NCBI GenBank assembly: GCA_003342815.1
Contig: PTEX01000340.1
Span: 504,505-568,504, forward strand
Direction: 5' to 3'
From: Eudromia elegans
Lineage: Eukaryota > Chordata > Aves > Tinamiformes > Tinamidae
DNA length: 64,000 nt
The position numbers and the translations under genes were made by a program. The notes beneath the pieces are model-generated. The model saw nothing but the letters and a program-made list of their open reading frames with translations, ran no database searches and was not told the origin of the DNA. Positions 41,001 to 56,000 of this stretch are shown one piece after another. The stretch's first letter is position 1, and the number at the start of each line of letters is the position of its first letter.

Positions 41001-44000
41001 CAGCCAGGGCACTAGAGTGTGTGTAAAATCACTGAATTGTATCATCCAGAGAAAAGTCTGAATCATCAGCATCACTGAAAATTAGGGTTCTTTTTCAGGT
41101 ACCAAAAGCACGGGTTTGATGCTAAACTTTCAAAGAATTGCAATATTTTTGTAGATGGAAGAGACCAAGGGACATCTCTAATCCAGCCTTCAGCTTTAGG
41201 AGGATAAACACTGAAATCAGACAGCGCACTCAGAGCTTTTTCCAGTCAGATCCTGAAAATCTCCAAGGACAAAGATCCCGTAACTACTCTGGGAGACAGT
41301 TCTAGTGGCTAATTGTCCTCAGAGTGGAAGAAGTCAATACAGGACCTCACATTCCAATTTATGACTACTTTCTCATTCTCCTACCATACACCACAGTTAA
41401 GGGATTGATTCCATCTCCTTGATGACCTACTTGAACGAGGAGGCTGCTGTTAGGTGTCCCTGAAGCCATATCTTTTCTCTGGGAAAATTTCCCAGCCCTT
41501 GACTTTTTTGTTGGCCTCCCTTGAACTTGCTCCAGTTTCTTGGTTTCATGAGGAGCCCACAATGGAATACAGTCTACTAGTTGTAGTCTAACAAATGCCA
41601 AAGATAAGCAGTATTTGGTATCCTGTGTAAACTTGATCACAATATGTGCTCCACTGCCTTCTCCTCATTATAGATAAGGATATTAAACTGTGTTTCCAAC
41701 CTAAAGGTCAGAAATGTTGGATTTGTAAGAAAAATCTAAACAAGGACTGATGTTCAAAGTCAAAGATATTTCTTGGGGAGCAAAGGGTTGTGATTGAAAA
41801 TATGTGCTCTTTTGATGCATTTTAAGGTCTTGCTACTGTTTGCTTGCTTATCACTACTTGTTATCCATGATCAAAGTTAAAAATATGTATTCATATTAAC
41901 AGGAAATTGAGAAGTTAAGCCAGAATTTTTGCTTCTAGCATCATCTCCTCTGTTTCTCTCTTTCTTTCTTTGCATCTTCAGCTTTCTCAAATGTTAAGAA
42001 GTTCCATTTTTTACATCTAGGGCCATGAAGCATTCACAAATCAAAACTTCAAAATTTTATGTATAATAGCAGTCCTGAGAAAAATTAGTACACATCATTT
42101 TACAGAATACATCGGTGAAGAATAATTTAAGTGAGAGTACTGGCCAGTGTGTAATGCTTTTGATATACCTGGTAAAATTCCTTTTGGCTTCAGCAGTAAT
42201 ACCATTAGGGCAAGGAGGAAAATCCTACCTTTCATCTGTGGTATCCATAGTCTTAATCTGAAAACAAGTGTGACAGAAATGGGGAAATGAGCCAAGTAAG
42301 CTTTAGCGCCCTTTTTTTTTTTTTTTTGGACTTTTTTTTTCTTTTTCGAGACATATTGCCAAGTGAATAACATAAAAGCTCATTTCACTCCCTAAAACTT
42401 TTCTATTGTTGTCCATTGATTTACACATTAGTTTTGTATGGGTAAAGCTACGTTTTGGCTGTTTGTTGTAGTGAGCAGTAGAAATTCAAGCTGCCGTGAG
42501 GTCCTTTCCTGTCCCCTCCATACTGCTGTGATTCCCACACTGCCCTGGCCCACGGGAAGACATTTCCTGTGCATGTTGTTTGCAGTTTTTTGCCTAAACA
42601 GCTCTCATCAGCAGTGGCATTGGAGTGAGCTACAGAAAGAGCTATGGAATAAGCAGGTCTGATCACTCATGTGCACAGCCCCAAGGGAGCTCAGGACAGG
42701 AATGTGAGCGTAATTCCGTGTGAGGTCCAAAATGTGGCTTCCCTTCACACAGAGGGCACCAGTGCAGCACAGCAGCTCATTTCATCCACTGCACAGAGGG
42801 CAATTGCCCTTCTGGGAAAGGCAGTTTCCTTCCAGATGCTCAGCAAAGGCCTGGCATGCCTGTGCTTTCTGACCAGCTAACTCTGCCTTGAAGCCTTCCT
42901 GTGCGTAACATAGGGATAAGATGAGCCATACACAGCCCCTGTTGAGCAGCATGCTTATCTGTGCTCCTTCAATTCGTTCTTTCATGCAGCCAAAGAAAAC
43001 ATTACTTCTTCCTGACAGGGAATTCCTGCAGTGGTCCTCCAGCACAGGACAGCTGTGCAATAGGAAGTAGGCTCAGCAGCCTAATTACTAATATGTTCTC
43101 TTAATTGAATAATCATCTTTTCTCCATAGACCACTTGGTGCTTTGATGTTTTAATAGAAGAGGAAATCCTTAATTGTCCTTTGATTGTGCCTTTTTTCCT
43201 CCTCAGGGCATGTATAATATTTTAAGTAGTTCCATGGTCAGATAATTGCTTCTTTCATGATAGGGCGAAAAATAACACAGAGTTCTGTGCAAATATTACA
43301 AATTAGTATTGTTTTTAAGCACTTCATAATACAATGAGCAGAGATGGAGCATTTCTAAAGCCTTGTTTCTTTCATTTGCATTTTTAAAATGCTTTTATAA
43401 AACATAGTCTACTTTGGACATCCAGTGGACTAGTCAGCTGCATTTTTTTTTAACCAATGTTGCAGTCAGAACATCTGAACCTTTTGCAGAGAACCAGTAT
43501 GTGGTCACTATTTACGTGACATCTCATGAATAAGAGTCTGTCTGCCTATTCTTACTTATACCTGGAATTCACAGTCAGTGTCTGGATAGCTTGATAGTTC
43601 TGTGACTTATGGATTTATGGTCCCCAAGGAACTGCTGTTGATAACCATACAGAAATATGATTTCATTACTATGTTTAATAGCTTTTCAGATTCACAAGGA
43701 GGAAATAGGAAGAGTTTAATTCTATTGAAAAAAAAAATCTATTAAAGTAGAACATGGGAATAAGTCAAAATTTCCCATTGACATTTCAGATTTCAAAATT
43801 GTTTTGTTTTTCCTAGTAAAAATCCAAAAGAAACCTCTAGTAGTTCCATTAGAGGAGCTATGTTCTACATGGGATGATCTAAATGCTGATCTAAAAATGT
43901 GTTCCTTTCTTTCTCCTGTCCTCAGTTTGCCTATTCCCATTTCACATTCAGTGCATGGTTAGATATGGCCCTGTCCTGTCCTATTGCTGGATTTTGACAA

Positions 44001-47000
44001 TGCCAAATCCACCAATAATTTTGGTATAGGTACGTCTTGCCTGCACTGTTTTGAAGAACCACAGTATAGCCTAGTTTACTGAATTTGCAAAACACTTGCC
44101 CTGGAAACAGTGGGCTGCTTCATATAGTGCTCCTTTTGTGTTTCTGATCTTTAAATGTGGTGCTGTAATAGCGCTTTGAGGAATGCTGCTCTTTAGCTTT
44201 CAGTTCCTCTTGGCTCCCATTCAACATTTTTTTCTGCAAATACACCAGGCCACCACCTTTTCAGGTTATGTCCTCTTATTTGCCTTGCCTGTAATATAAA
44301 TGCATCCTTCTTTCCCACTAGCAAGCACCACATTTTTTCAAGGGTTATGTTTCATGTTTTGATTGTATGACAAATATTCCTTTAGATATTGCTTCAGTAT
44401 GTGCCTCTCAAAGGCTAGCTGGCTTAAAAAATAGAGAACAGGAATCAGTTTGACAAGAAACATCTTCTGCTAGAAAGGAAAAGCATTGCTTTCTCAATAT
44501 TCCAGTTCAGTGTTGCATGCAGGCATGGAAGGAATATTTGTATGCATTCTTTTCCTACAAGGTCCTTAAACAGCACCTAATCACCTGTTTTAAATCCATA
44601 GGTAAAGTCTCTGGCTACATCCTGTCCAGAAGAGCTCCAAAAAGGAAATGTACTAGCATGGCCAGATTTCCTGCCAGGAGTTGTTGGAAGAGTGAAGATA
44701 GATTACAAGAGTATATTCTGTGCTGGTTAGAACTTCATTTCTTAGAACCCTTTTGTTTTGAGCAATATTGTAATAAAATTGTTTTGTGAGGTTAAATGTG
44801 CTGTCTTGCAACTTTTGCCCTACTAGTCTTGAATAAATTATTTTGATATTTTAGCATTTGGAACATTTAGTCCTTCATTCCTCAAATTCCAGAGTTTTGT
44901 AACAAAAGTTCACTGGAATCTCAGACAGAGATTTATCGCTTCCTGAATTGAGATGTTGAAATAATGAAGAAAAGTGTTGGGTCAGAAAAAGGGTTTTCAC
45001 ATCCTTTATACAGAAAATACTTGAAGTGTGTTTCAATACCTGCCACCTCCTCACCACTTTTCTTACATATTCCTTAGCACTGCTGTTTCTCAAAACCCTT
45101 ACAATCTGAGTGAGGCAGAGCATAGCATAGCGTTTCCCAAAACTTTCTCTTGGATAAGTTTATACAGGACCAGGAGGTCAGATAACAAATCTCACACTTC
45201 ATGCATGTATTTTGTCCACAGACTGCCCGGCTTTGCAAGGATCCATACCACATCTGCGGGCCTCCTCGACTGATCTAAAGCCAGGGTCAAAAGTGAGCCT
45301 TTCTTGTGACCCAGGTTTCCAGATAGTGGGCAACTCCGTTCAACACTGCCTTAACCTGGGACAGTGGACCCGGCCTCTTCCCCGCTGTGAAAGTGAGTTG
45401 TCTCAATGGCAGGATCAGCCCATTCTAGACTATTTATCCCTCCTACAGCAAAGCATCTATGGTGGATTTGGATCCATCTGTGTTACAGCCTATCACACAT
45501 ACTTAAAAGATTTACTGAACGGGGCTACCCTGTGGCTCATTTTTGCCATCTTTTTCAGTTGTTTTCAAATGCACATGGCAGAAATGATCTGGATCAGAAA
45601 TGGTTTGGATCATAGATCTCAAACTCTGAGCTATCCTCTCCAATGACACCAGGAATGTGAAAGACATACAGGAAATGCTAGAATATATGTGCATTTTTAA
45701 ATATCACTTAGAATGCCTGCTTTGAAATAAAAGCAGTGGCATTTGGTATGTTATAGAATAACTTTTTTAAAGTTGACAGATAATCCTGACTGGACTGTGT
45801 ACATTTAGGTTCATAAGGTTCTTTGGTTGTTGCCTTTCCGACTCCTATTTCCCACCTTTCCTTTGTCCTCCTCTACTCTGACTGCACATGTGACTGCAAT
45901 TGAACATGGTGGAGCTGACTAGATTTCTCATTTCAGCATAGTAGAAAATTTTCTCCAGAAGCATACATTGCATGATTCCAAAACAGTTCAATTTGGAGAA
46001 AATTCATCTTATGGATTAATATATTTTTTATAGTTTGAGCTAGATTTGGTGTGGTTGTTCTTTCTTCCCCTTTATTGCATTACTGATAGCATGGATCTTT
46101 TCTGCCTAAAGAATAAGACTCATAAGACGGAGAATAAGAGAAGTGGCAGAGGGAGCTTTGCTCCTTTTCAATGTGTTGGTGTTTATCCTGTTTTGGTGTT
46201 GCCAATGAAAAGGTACCAACGTTCTGTTAAATGTTCCTTTTTGAGTGCAGACCGCAGAACAGGATTGATCTTCCTCAAATATGCTGAATGATCAAGAGTC
46301 AGATGTACTCTCTGACCCTTCTCAACCTGTTCCACAATTATCTTATCAATAAAAACAGGATGAAGTAGTTCTTTCCTGCATAAACATCTCTGAGATTCAT
46401 AGCGGTAGATTTGATACAGACCTGGTCAGAAAAAGTTCTTCTGCTGACTAAGTCAGGCTCGTAATGGTTGCAGGGATTACAGTTTTTCACCAGTATCCTT
46501 TTCCTGCTTACAAAGATCCCCAGACCTCCCTGTCCCCGTCCCTCCAATAGCCTGTCCTTTTCACAGACACTCTATAGCAGGTGCTTACAGTGGACTTTGC
46601 AAACTGTGTCTGTTGTTTGATCTTTGCAAATGGCTGGAGAGGAAGGAACTGCTGCAGTCCGCCTAGTTACAAAGACAGCCCATGAAACTGCTAGTCTAAT
46701 TCCGTAATTTCTGCGTAATTTCTCAGTACTGATTGAAATGAGGATTCACAGGAGCAGCTCTGCTGGGGCAGAAAGCCACCTCTGGCAGCTGATTGCAGTG
46801 ACACCTGCTGCTGGCAGAGCTCGGGGCTGAAAAAAATACTTTACTATAGCTGAAGGGATTTGCCCATGCATGGATATGAGGTCAGTTCCAGTCTCTCCAC
46901 CACACATACACTCCCGTGCTTTAGATTTATGCTGTTCAAACGCTGAGCTACCTGTTAGCCAGCTTTGCAGTGTTCAACCGCAATAACACTGAACTTGAAT

Positions 47001-50000
47001 TTCAAAAATAGGCAGTGGAGATAACAGGAAACTGTTCTTTTGCCTTAAAACTCATTAAAGCCCACTTGATGATCAGTAAAGTGAAGGGCACCTACTCAGA
47101 CCTTAGTGCTGCATCACCAACCTCTGCTCCTTGGCCCACAGAATGGCAGAGCTGGAGAGTCCTGCTCAGATCCTGTTTGTCAAGTGTCCACTCAACAAGA
47201 CCCTCTCCTGGAGCCAGAAACAGTTTGGGCCTTCTTTTGGACAAGATACCACAGTTGCTGCAGACAATAAATCTCTAGTGGTGATTCTGGTGTGGAATTT
47301 CTCTTAAATTAATCCTTCTGTGTCTAATCTGCTAATATCTGTGCACTCTTTTCACTCATGTTTCAGGGATCAGTTGTGGAGTGCCTCCTCCTTTGGAAAA
47401 CGGATTTTATTCAGCCGAGGACTTTTTTGCTGGCAGTACTGTTACCTATCAGTGCAATACTGGCTACTATTTGCTGGGGGACTCCAGGATGTTTTGCACA
47501 GACAATGGGAGCTGGAATGGCATTTCACCATCTTGCCTTGGTGAGATATACATACCTGTGTCTGCCTGGGCTGGTGATCCAGCACTTCTCCTGTGCCTTT
47601 GGTTTTGGGTGAGATTTGGTTCTGATATTGAGAGTCACAGTTCAAAATGTTCAGGTTGCTGCAATCCCGTGTTCAACATGTATGTCCCAGTCTCCATGCT
47701 TCCTACTCAGTAATCCTCAGTAATCTGTGCCTCTTCTTGTGCTTCAGCATGCCTGTCAGCAAGCAGCTGCAGCATTGAGACATATGGGACCAGTTAGGTC
47801 CACCATTCCCACATTTGACACACCATAACTTATCTTGATCAGGGATGTGACATACCAGGTGCAGCTGCAGAAGCTGAAAGGTGAGAGAGCCTGTAGCACT
47901 GTATTGCACACAGCAAACAGCTCTTGTTCTTCATCTTGGTATCTTGGCATCTCTCCAAACAATCCCCACTGGAATCCACAAGCGAACTGAATTTGGCTTG
48001 ATTGGTAAAAAGCTGTTTTAATAATGCCTAATGTGTGAGTTACATGGTAACAGCTTGATGTGATTTGCATTTGATTTGTCTGGTTGCTTTATCTAAACAA
48101 GCAGGTACATATTTTTTTGTAGTGCAAAGTGAACAATAGCAAAACCAGCAGCCTTTTAGCTCTACCAAAAGCTTCTGTGGAGTAGGACCCCTCTTCTTTC
48201 CTGTGGATTACATCAGAAACTGCAAACAGGCAATGCAGTCTGTTGTAGTACTCTTTGTTTTTCTCCTCTGCAGGCTCAGAGCAGATGCTGCAGGGCTGTC
48301 CACATAATTCAATCTGCATGAGCATAAGTTGGAGAGGAAACGCCCTGTGCCCTGCCTTGCAGGTTGCCTTGACCTCGCAGAGCAGAGCAGAGTGAGTGTA
48401 AAATGAATCCAATCACCCTGGCCCGCCCTTTGCCTTTCTGATTCATGCTGCAGGCAGGTGCCAGGCAAGCCTGGGACACCAATTCCCTGGAGCTTCTGCT
48501 CTGCTGTGGGTCTGATTCGTAGTGCCCATCCTCTCTGACTCATCATAGGAGACATTACATGCAGAGCAGCCATTCCTCTTCTGCTGTGATAGCACTTTGC
48601 ATTCCCCTGGCACGTGTAATTGGCAGTTTGGTTTTAATGAGCAGTTCTAGTCCTGCTTATCAGAGAGAAACCCCTTTTCTGTTCAGTGTTGTTGGTTCTC
48701 CTACACTGACCACTCATTCAGCAGGGAAGAATAAACACACCAATTCCATTGACCATTTTTTAATACATTTGTTCCATTTACTCTGCATTTTTTGCTTGGA
48801 AGTGGTCTCTGCATTTTTTTGCCTGGAAATGGACAAAGAACTCCAGCTATGTGTTTGCCTGTTATACCCAATTCAACAGATGTCCTGTACCAGACCTTTT
48901 AAATGAAGAATTGTTCTGTTCTCTAAGACTCTGGTTTGTGTGAAGTGTAATCCCTGATGCTGGCATTTTTCAGTGAGATGCTTCCAAATTGACCCTTCAC
49001 ACTTTATGACTCATTGTTTACATACCAAGAACACTTCATTACAGTCAGGATTTTAAAGCTGATTTGAAGTGACCTGGAGGCAGGGATTTGTATTGCTCTA
49101 CAGTAACATGTCACTTGGAGTATAAATCATCAACTGACATTTCCAGGCATTATTGTCATATAAATTATTAATCATAATAACTAAGACATTTTGAAAATAT
49201 TCTAAGCTTTGTGAAATCTGCAGGTACTTCTCATTCTAGCAAAATTCTGTTCCACAAGGACTGGACTCCTCTAGTGTATTATGTTCGAAGTCATTTCCTT
49301 CATGCCTATGTTTTCCTGTACCAATGGGAAGTTTGAGATACAAAGAATTTTATAGGAAAGCTGTTAGAGCAAGAGAGTCTTCCTTCCTATTGTTTGTCCA
49401 AACCAGCAGATAACTGCACTTGAATTAAGATGTCTGTTCATTTACTGTCTGGAAACAAAATACTTTTTTTTTTTTAATAGAAATACCTAAAAATACCAAC
49501 AAAAGAAAGATCTCTGACTTTCCCACATTTTTATAATATTTTATAGTGAGTTTACACACTAGAACACATGAATTACGTCTTTCTACTAGTACATCAGACG
49601 TGATTAAGTTAAGGGTGATTCTTAATTATGTTGATTAAATAAATTCCATCTGACAGTGAAGCAGAAATTTGAAGCAGATGTTTATGACAAGTACCAACCA
49701 AGAAACATCTTTATTTTTTTTCTGTAGATGTTGATGAATGTGCTGTTGGATCAGACTGTGATGAGCATGCATCTTGTCTTAACACAAATGGATCCTATGT
49801 TTGTACTTGCATTCCTCCATACTCAGGAGATGGTAAAAAATGTGCAGGTATGAGAAGGAAAAAGGAACTAGCCTTTCTAAGGTGTCTTATAGAGCGGTGT
49901 CCTGGCTGCTCCTGTTTGGGGTCATTTGCTAGTGATGGATATCTCAGGAGAATCAAAGCAAGCAAGCCTTCTCCAGATCACTTTGGCCTAAACTAGGTCA

Positions 50001-53000
50001 TGATGAAGTGCTTGCTTTTACTTCTTGAGGGTGCACCTGTCTCTAAGGACTAAACTATTGTTAGGACATAGGGATGACAGTTAGGAGACACATACACGTA
50101 TAAACTGCTAAGTGGAACACATATGGTTAAGATGGCCACACGCTGCTGTTTACATGTCACTTCTCAGTGCAGGTTAATGAAGAGAAGAAATACTTGAATG
50201 TCACCATCTGAGTAAGAGTTGAGCTGCCTATTGCATGGAAACATTAAGCAACATATTTATGCGGGAAGATGCCAAGATGATGGCAAGCTGGGGCGGAAAG
50301 CAACTGAGCTGGTTTCTGGTTCAGAGCTGGGTGTTCTGCAGTGGGCTTTTCCTCGGGGACTGTGAGATGTCCTTGTTCTGACAGCGAATGAAAACAGCGT
50401 TCAGTCTGCGACAGCAAATTGTTCTGCATTAAAATTTGCTTCCTTGCATCAGCCTTCAGTGCCTTCCACTTCCATATGTAGCGGAGGAAGTCTGGCAAAC
50501 CTGGAGATTGCTTATCAGTGTTTTGCACATGTTCTGCCTTCTTTGCATGAAATTCCTGAGAGTGTCTCCTGTGTGTGGCTCATAAGACTTGCAACTTAGA
50601 TATGTTGTCAGTCAGTTTCTGTCTTCCTTCTCAGAACCAGTGAAATGCTATAATCCAGGATACCCAGAGAACGGTCATTTTTATGGTGACACTTACAGTG
50701 TTGGCAGTGAAGTAACTTTTTCCTGTGAAGAAGGGTTTCAGCTGACAGGAATGACTAAACTTACGTGCCTGGAGACTGGAGAGTGGAGCCACCCAATACC
50801 ATATTGTGAAGGTACTGTTCTTGGGCAGAAAGCTTATTGTAGTGTGCATTTTTCAAGTTTGGAAAGGGGTGAAATGCAGTTTTGAGAACAAAGGAACTAA
50901 TGAAACCTTGAGCTGGGGGACTAAGGTCTCAAGGTTGAAGCTTCTGTTACCTGAAGCATCAGTTGAAGTTTTTTCAGTGGTTGCTATATTTACAGTGTCA
51001 TTCTTGTATGCTGAGTCTCCAAAGAGAATGCCATCACTGCCTTCCTTAGAGTAATCCTTTCCACCCAGCCCTGTTTTCAAGGAATTTGTGGGAGCGTAAT
51101 ATCTTAAGGCCTATTAACTGTGTTTCAGTGGAAGAGCAACAAAAGAGGATGGGCTGGTGCATGTTTATGCATATGGCATGACTGTGAAACCTATTTCCTT
51201 AGAAAACCATGACTAATAAAGTGAAGGATGAAATGAAGCAGTGGAAACAAAATAAGTAATTTTGAGGTGGATGTAGAGTCCTTCTAACAGTCAAGCATTT
51301 AGGCTGTGGAACAGTCTCATGTGTTTCCAGTTAGTCAAACTTCTCAGTAGGCTTGAATACAGATCACAAGCCTAAAATTGTTGAATCTCTTATAACTTAG
51401 CAAAAAAAAAAGTTCTTAAGAGCTTTAGATCTCAGTGAAAACATAGCAGTCCTGATTTCTGTTTCTCTTTTATTTGTGTTCATGTCAACGTCTCTTGTGA
51501 ACCTCTCTCTTCTTTTAAAGCTGTATCCTGTGGTGGACCAGTTATTCCAGAGAACAGCGCCATTTTGGGTTCAAATTTTACATACCGCAATAAGGTGATA
51601 TACAGGTAGGAATTTAGTGTATTTGGACTGTTACCTAAATAAATCATTGAGAATCTGACAACAAATGAGAAAGACTTAGATTCAACTTAGATTGAATGAA
51701 ATAGAGGAGATGAGTGGGATAAAAATAATAGAGGCTTGGATAAAACTGTTGAAAACTAGCAGAGATGAATGTTTACTGCAGTGCAAACTCTCTTTGCTCT
51801 ACAGTGAAAGGTATTGCATCAAGGTATGGACAAGAAGGCAAAGGGGAGGCTGGTGACAATGCTGTGAATAAAAGACTCTGTTTCATGGTGATTCTTTTCT
51901 TCTAACATAGATGCAATGATGGGTACAACTTAGTGGGTGCAAAGGAAATTATGTGCCTTGCTAGTGGCGTTTGGAATCATCCTCCACCCTCCTGTGAAAT
52001 AGTAACATGCCCTAGCCCAGAAGACATCAGCAATGGAAAATACATGCTCAGTGGCACAACCTACCTTTCCTATGTGTCATACACCTGTGACAGTGGATAC
52101 AGGTAAATGCAGGAACATCTCTGAGTCAGACTGTTGAATAAAGACTTACTGGAATATCCAAATTGCATCTGCAATAGTCAAGGCTGGGATGGTGGCTCAC
52201 AAAGATAAAACAGCAAAAATTTAAAAGACTCTTTAATCTTTTATGTAGCTTCTGTGTTGCATATAAATTGCTGCAGTTGCAAAAGGTCACTCAGTGACCT
52301 TATATATATATATGATACAGAGTACCTAAGGCACTCAGTGCTATATGTACATGTAATGCTTTTACTTTACCATCAAGCTCAAACATGTATTTTGAGTACT
52401 CAAAAATTGGTTGTAATTATACTAGAAAGTTGTTGTTTGTTTTTAATGACTGTCATATGTCTAATTATCTTTAGTGCACATGCAAAATTATTTTTTCTGC
52501 TGTTTCACAATGCCTTTAACATGCTGGTCAAAGAACCTTTTGAAAGTTAATCATGTCTTTCTTGAAAACTACATAATAGTTAGTTATTCTAAGCTTTTTT
52601 CTGCTTTACATTCATAAATCAATTATGTTGTAAACACATTTTTAACAGGCTGCAATTAAAAATGAATTAATGAATGCTGTATGCAAGGAATTGACTTTAA
52701 TTACAAGCTACTATTTGTCCTTCATAACTGTTTGTCCCCTTGGCAGCTGTGCTGTGACAGAAGTGGTCTTGTATGGACCTATTTAGGTCTGATTTTCTTC
52801 TGAAAAATTTCTCCACTTTTCCAGATGTAGGCAGGTAGATGAGACATACTCATATTGTGTATGTTTTAATCATAGTAAATTAAATAGGCACCTGAGCTGC
52901 AGCGCAGTTTAATGTTAGGGCATAGATCCAAAGTTTGTGCCCAGTAGAATGCCAGTAAACTAAGTACTTTTGATGATCTTATTGAGTTTTTTTGACTGTG

Positions 53001-56000
53001 GAGTTAGGTTATCAGGGCAATAAATACCACATCAGCTGTGAGTCTATTTCCTTTGTCCATCTAGCCTAGGTTTGTCAGAGAAGTCCTCTATCTTTTGGTC
53101 ACCACTCAAGAGAAAGCCCTCCTACACCATGTCCCTCCTACAAATGATGCCTGGACCTAAGGATGCACCCAGTCTCTTCTTGCAGGGATTTTTGTGTGCT
53201 TTTTGCTGCACTCCTTGTCCTGCATGGGGGCACTACCCGTGGTCGTGGGCTATACCTCATCTCTGTGGACTCCTGTGGCCTTTTCTTATAGCTCAAACTG
53301 GACAAACCTATGGCAAAAATGCTGTTTGTTTGCATGACTCCCTTGCGAATTCTGTCAGCCTTCTTTTCAAAACAGCTCCAGTGATAGCATCAGCAGTGTT
53401 TTTGCATGAAGGGAGACACTGTTGAAGTGACTCCTCTTGGCTCCACTGGGGCCAGGAAGTCCATGAGGAGTTCCTTTTTGTTGTTGGTTTCTCACTAGCT
53501 GAAGTACTGGCATTAATATTGACCGTTGTGTCTCAGTCTTCAGGGACTTTCCGTGCTTGTCTGTGAATCCTCAGGGAACTGGAACAGCACACCTCCAACT
53601 TGCAGCGTTGTCTCTTGTGGACCTCCTCCTACCATCAAAGACGCGGTCGTCAATGGAAGTAACTTCACCTTTGGAAACGCAGTCTCTTACACGTGTAAGG
53701 AAGGGTATGTAGATAAGCACTGCTGCAGTAATATTCAGAATAGTCTCCTAGCAAAGTCCTCTCTGCTTTACAAGTCATTTATCATTGCACACTAATTCAT
53801 TTTTACAGTTTCTCTTTGAACTCTGTGGAAGTTCAGAGAGTTCTTAGCTGTTCTGGTGTTGTAAAATTGTGCTTCCTTGTAAGTATCACTTCTTGTTTAT
53901 TGGGGTGCCTTGTTCATCTTTGATTTCTGTCTAATCAGTGTAGTCTTTGTATGATAGTGAGCTTTACAGAATAAATTTCGCCACATAGAGAATAAATTTT
54001 ATCGAATAGATGGCTGCATTCTCATTAAGTCTATCATGAATATAATAGCTGCAAGAGGATCCTGCAAGAACTTTTGCACACACTTTTCTTTGCAGCCTGT
54101 GAGCAGCCCTATTGAATTTCTTGAAGCTGATTTGCCCAAAAGGCAGAGCAGGTATACATAGCTTTGCAAAGTCATACCCAAAATGGTCAGAGGACTTTAT
54201 GCTCCTTCTTGATGAAAGAAAGTACGTGAATATGCCAGCATTTTTCTTATGAGCTGGTTTTGCAATATTATTTGAAATATAATTGAAACAAATCCTCCTT
54301 ATCGTGTTTTCTTGACTGTGTTGAGATTCAAAATGCACTTTTGCATGTACAATATTTAGCAATTTAGCATGCAAATTAACATTTTGTAATTACAACATTT
54401 AAAAAAGACCACTTCAGTCAGTGTGACAATAAATAGGGTGGATCATATTAATCATTGGCGTATAGCAGGCTCTTCTTGTGCAGTCCTGTCACAAAGCTCT
54501 GGAAGCAAATTCTGCAAACAATGCAAAGCACTTTTACAGGTGTTACCATCAAAATCTGAACCGTCAGTTTCCAGCCCACAGCTAAAAAGGGTGACTGGGA
54601 GCTTTGCTGTAGGTGTTGTTTCTTTGCTTTCTGTGGGAACTCAAAACAGAGTATGTAAAACAAAGCAAAAACAAAGCTGCAGATAACACACTGCGTGTTC
54701 AAACAGCTCAAATTTGTATGGAACAGCTAGCAGCATGGTGTAATGCTTGCCACTGCATCCCAAGGACAGGTCAGAGAAATACCACTACAATAGCCATAAC
54801 CATGAAGAGTAATTTCATTGCTAAAGATTACTTTTTTTTTCATAGAGTATTAAAAGCATATGCTATTTAAGACTGCTACAGCAGTCTTAACAGGGAATTT
54901 TTCGGAAGAAGTTATTACGAAATTACATTTGAATTACAATCAAAGTCATTTCTGGGTAACTAGCAAATAGTTTTCTCATTGTTTGCAAGTGTGAAAAATA
55001 AATTGATGTGTCTCAAAAAGGAATCCAAATGCTTTTCATCTCTTTCTTCTCCATTTAGATCTGCTAAAGAGGAAGAAATTCTGATGAGACAGTTTCTCGT
55101 AGGAGTAGATGACTATTAGAGTGCATTACTATGTTTACTGTAAATGACGAGTTTGTACCAAAATGCAGGTTCAGGAGCTGTAATTATTGGGCAGATAAAC
55201 TGCCCCTCTGTCCAGAGAGGAGTAATATGCACATGGTGTTCTAGAATTTCCCTCATTGGGATACTTTATCCATGGACAAACAGGCGTTACAATTTGCCTC
55301 TTAATTTTGGTAGTGTATCTTGTAAAAGATCCTGTTTATCCGTCTTCCAGGGTGCTAACAAGCTTGGTCTGCAGGGACTTCAGGAAACAGAGAGTAGGAC
55401 ATTGACTGTCTTTTTGACTTCCTGTGTGGTTTCCTTATCCACAGTTACACATTAGTTGGCCCTGCAACCATAGAGTGCCTCGCCAGTGGCGAGTGGAGCA
55501 TGAGCAACCAGCAGTGCCTGGCAGTGTCCTGTGATGAGCCACCTCACGTGGAAAATGCGTCCCCGGAGAGCGGCCACCGCCTCTTTGGCGATACAGCCTA
55601 CTACTTCTGCTCGGATGGCTACAGCCTGGCTGATAACTCCCAGCTTCTTTGCAATGCGGAAGGGAAGTGGGTGCCTCCGGAGGGCAGGGAGATGCCCCAC
55701 TGCATCGCTGATTTCTGTGAAAAGCCATCCACGGTCTCCTACAGCATCCTGGAGTCCGTTAGCAAAGCCAGGTTTGCAGCCGGCTCCATCGTGAGCTTCA
55801 AGTGCATGGAGGGCTTTGTTCTGAACACATCAGCCAAGATCGAGTGCCTTCGAGGTGGCCAGTGGAACCCTTCTCCTCTGAGCATCCAGTGCATCCCGGT
55901 CCGCTGCGGAGAGCCACCCCACATTAACAACGGCTATGCCAGTGGCACCAACTACAGCTTCGGAGCCGTGGTGGCTTACAGCTGCAACAAGGGGTTCTAC

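Larger units (their letters stand above)
40612..44601 (+). other. SVEP1: intron 25
   Basis: 4.0 kb inside the pentraxin domain. Contains the CR1 relic at 41135-41640 and a T-run at 42312-42327. No exon recognised. Confidence 0.8.

Noticed and set aside
45393..45646. Continuation of the CCP5 frame into intron 27
   Set aside because: It has no cysteine pattern and lies after a good gtgagt donor; exon 28 continues the protein in phase.
53964..54374. 136-codon antisense open frame in intron 33
   Set aside because: No family similarity, no codon-usage contrast and no conserved motif; typical of an AT-rich intron by chance.
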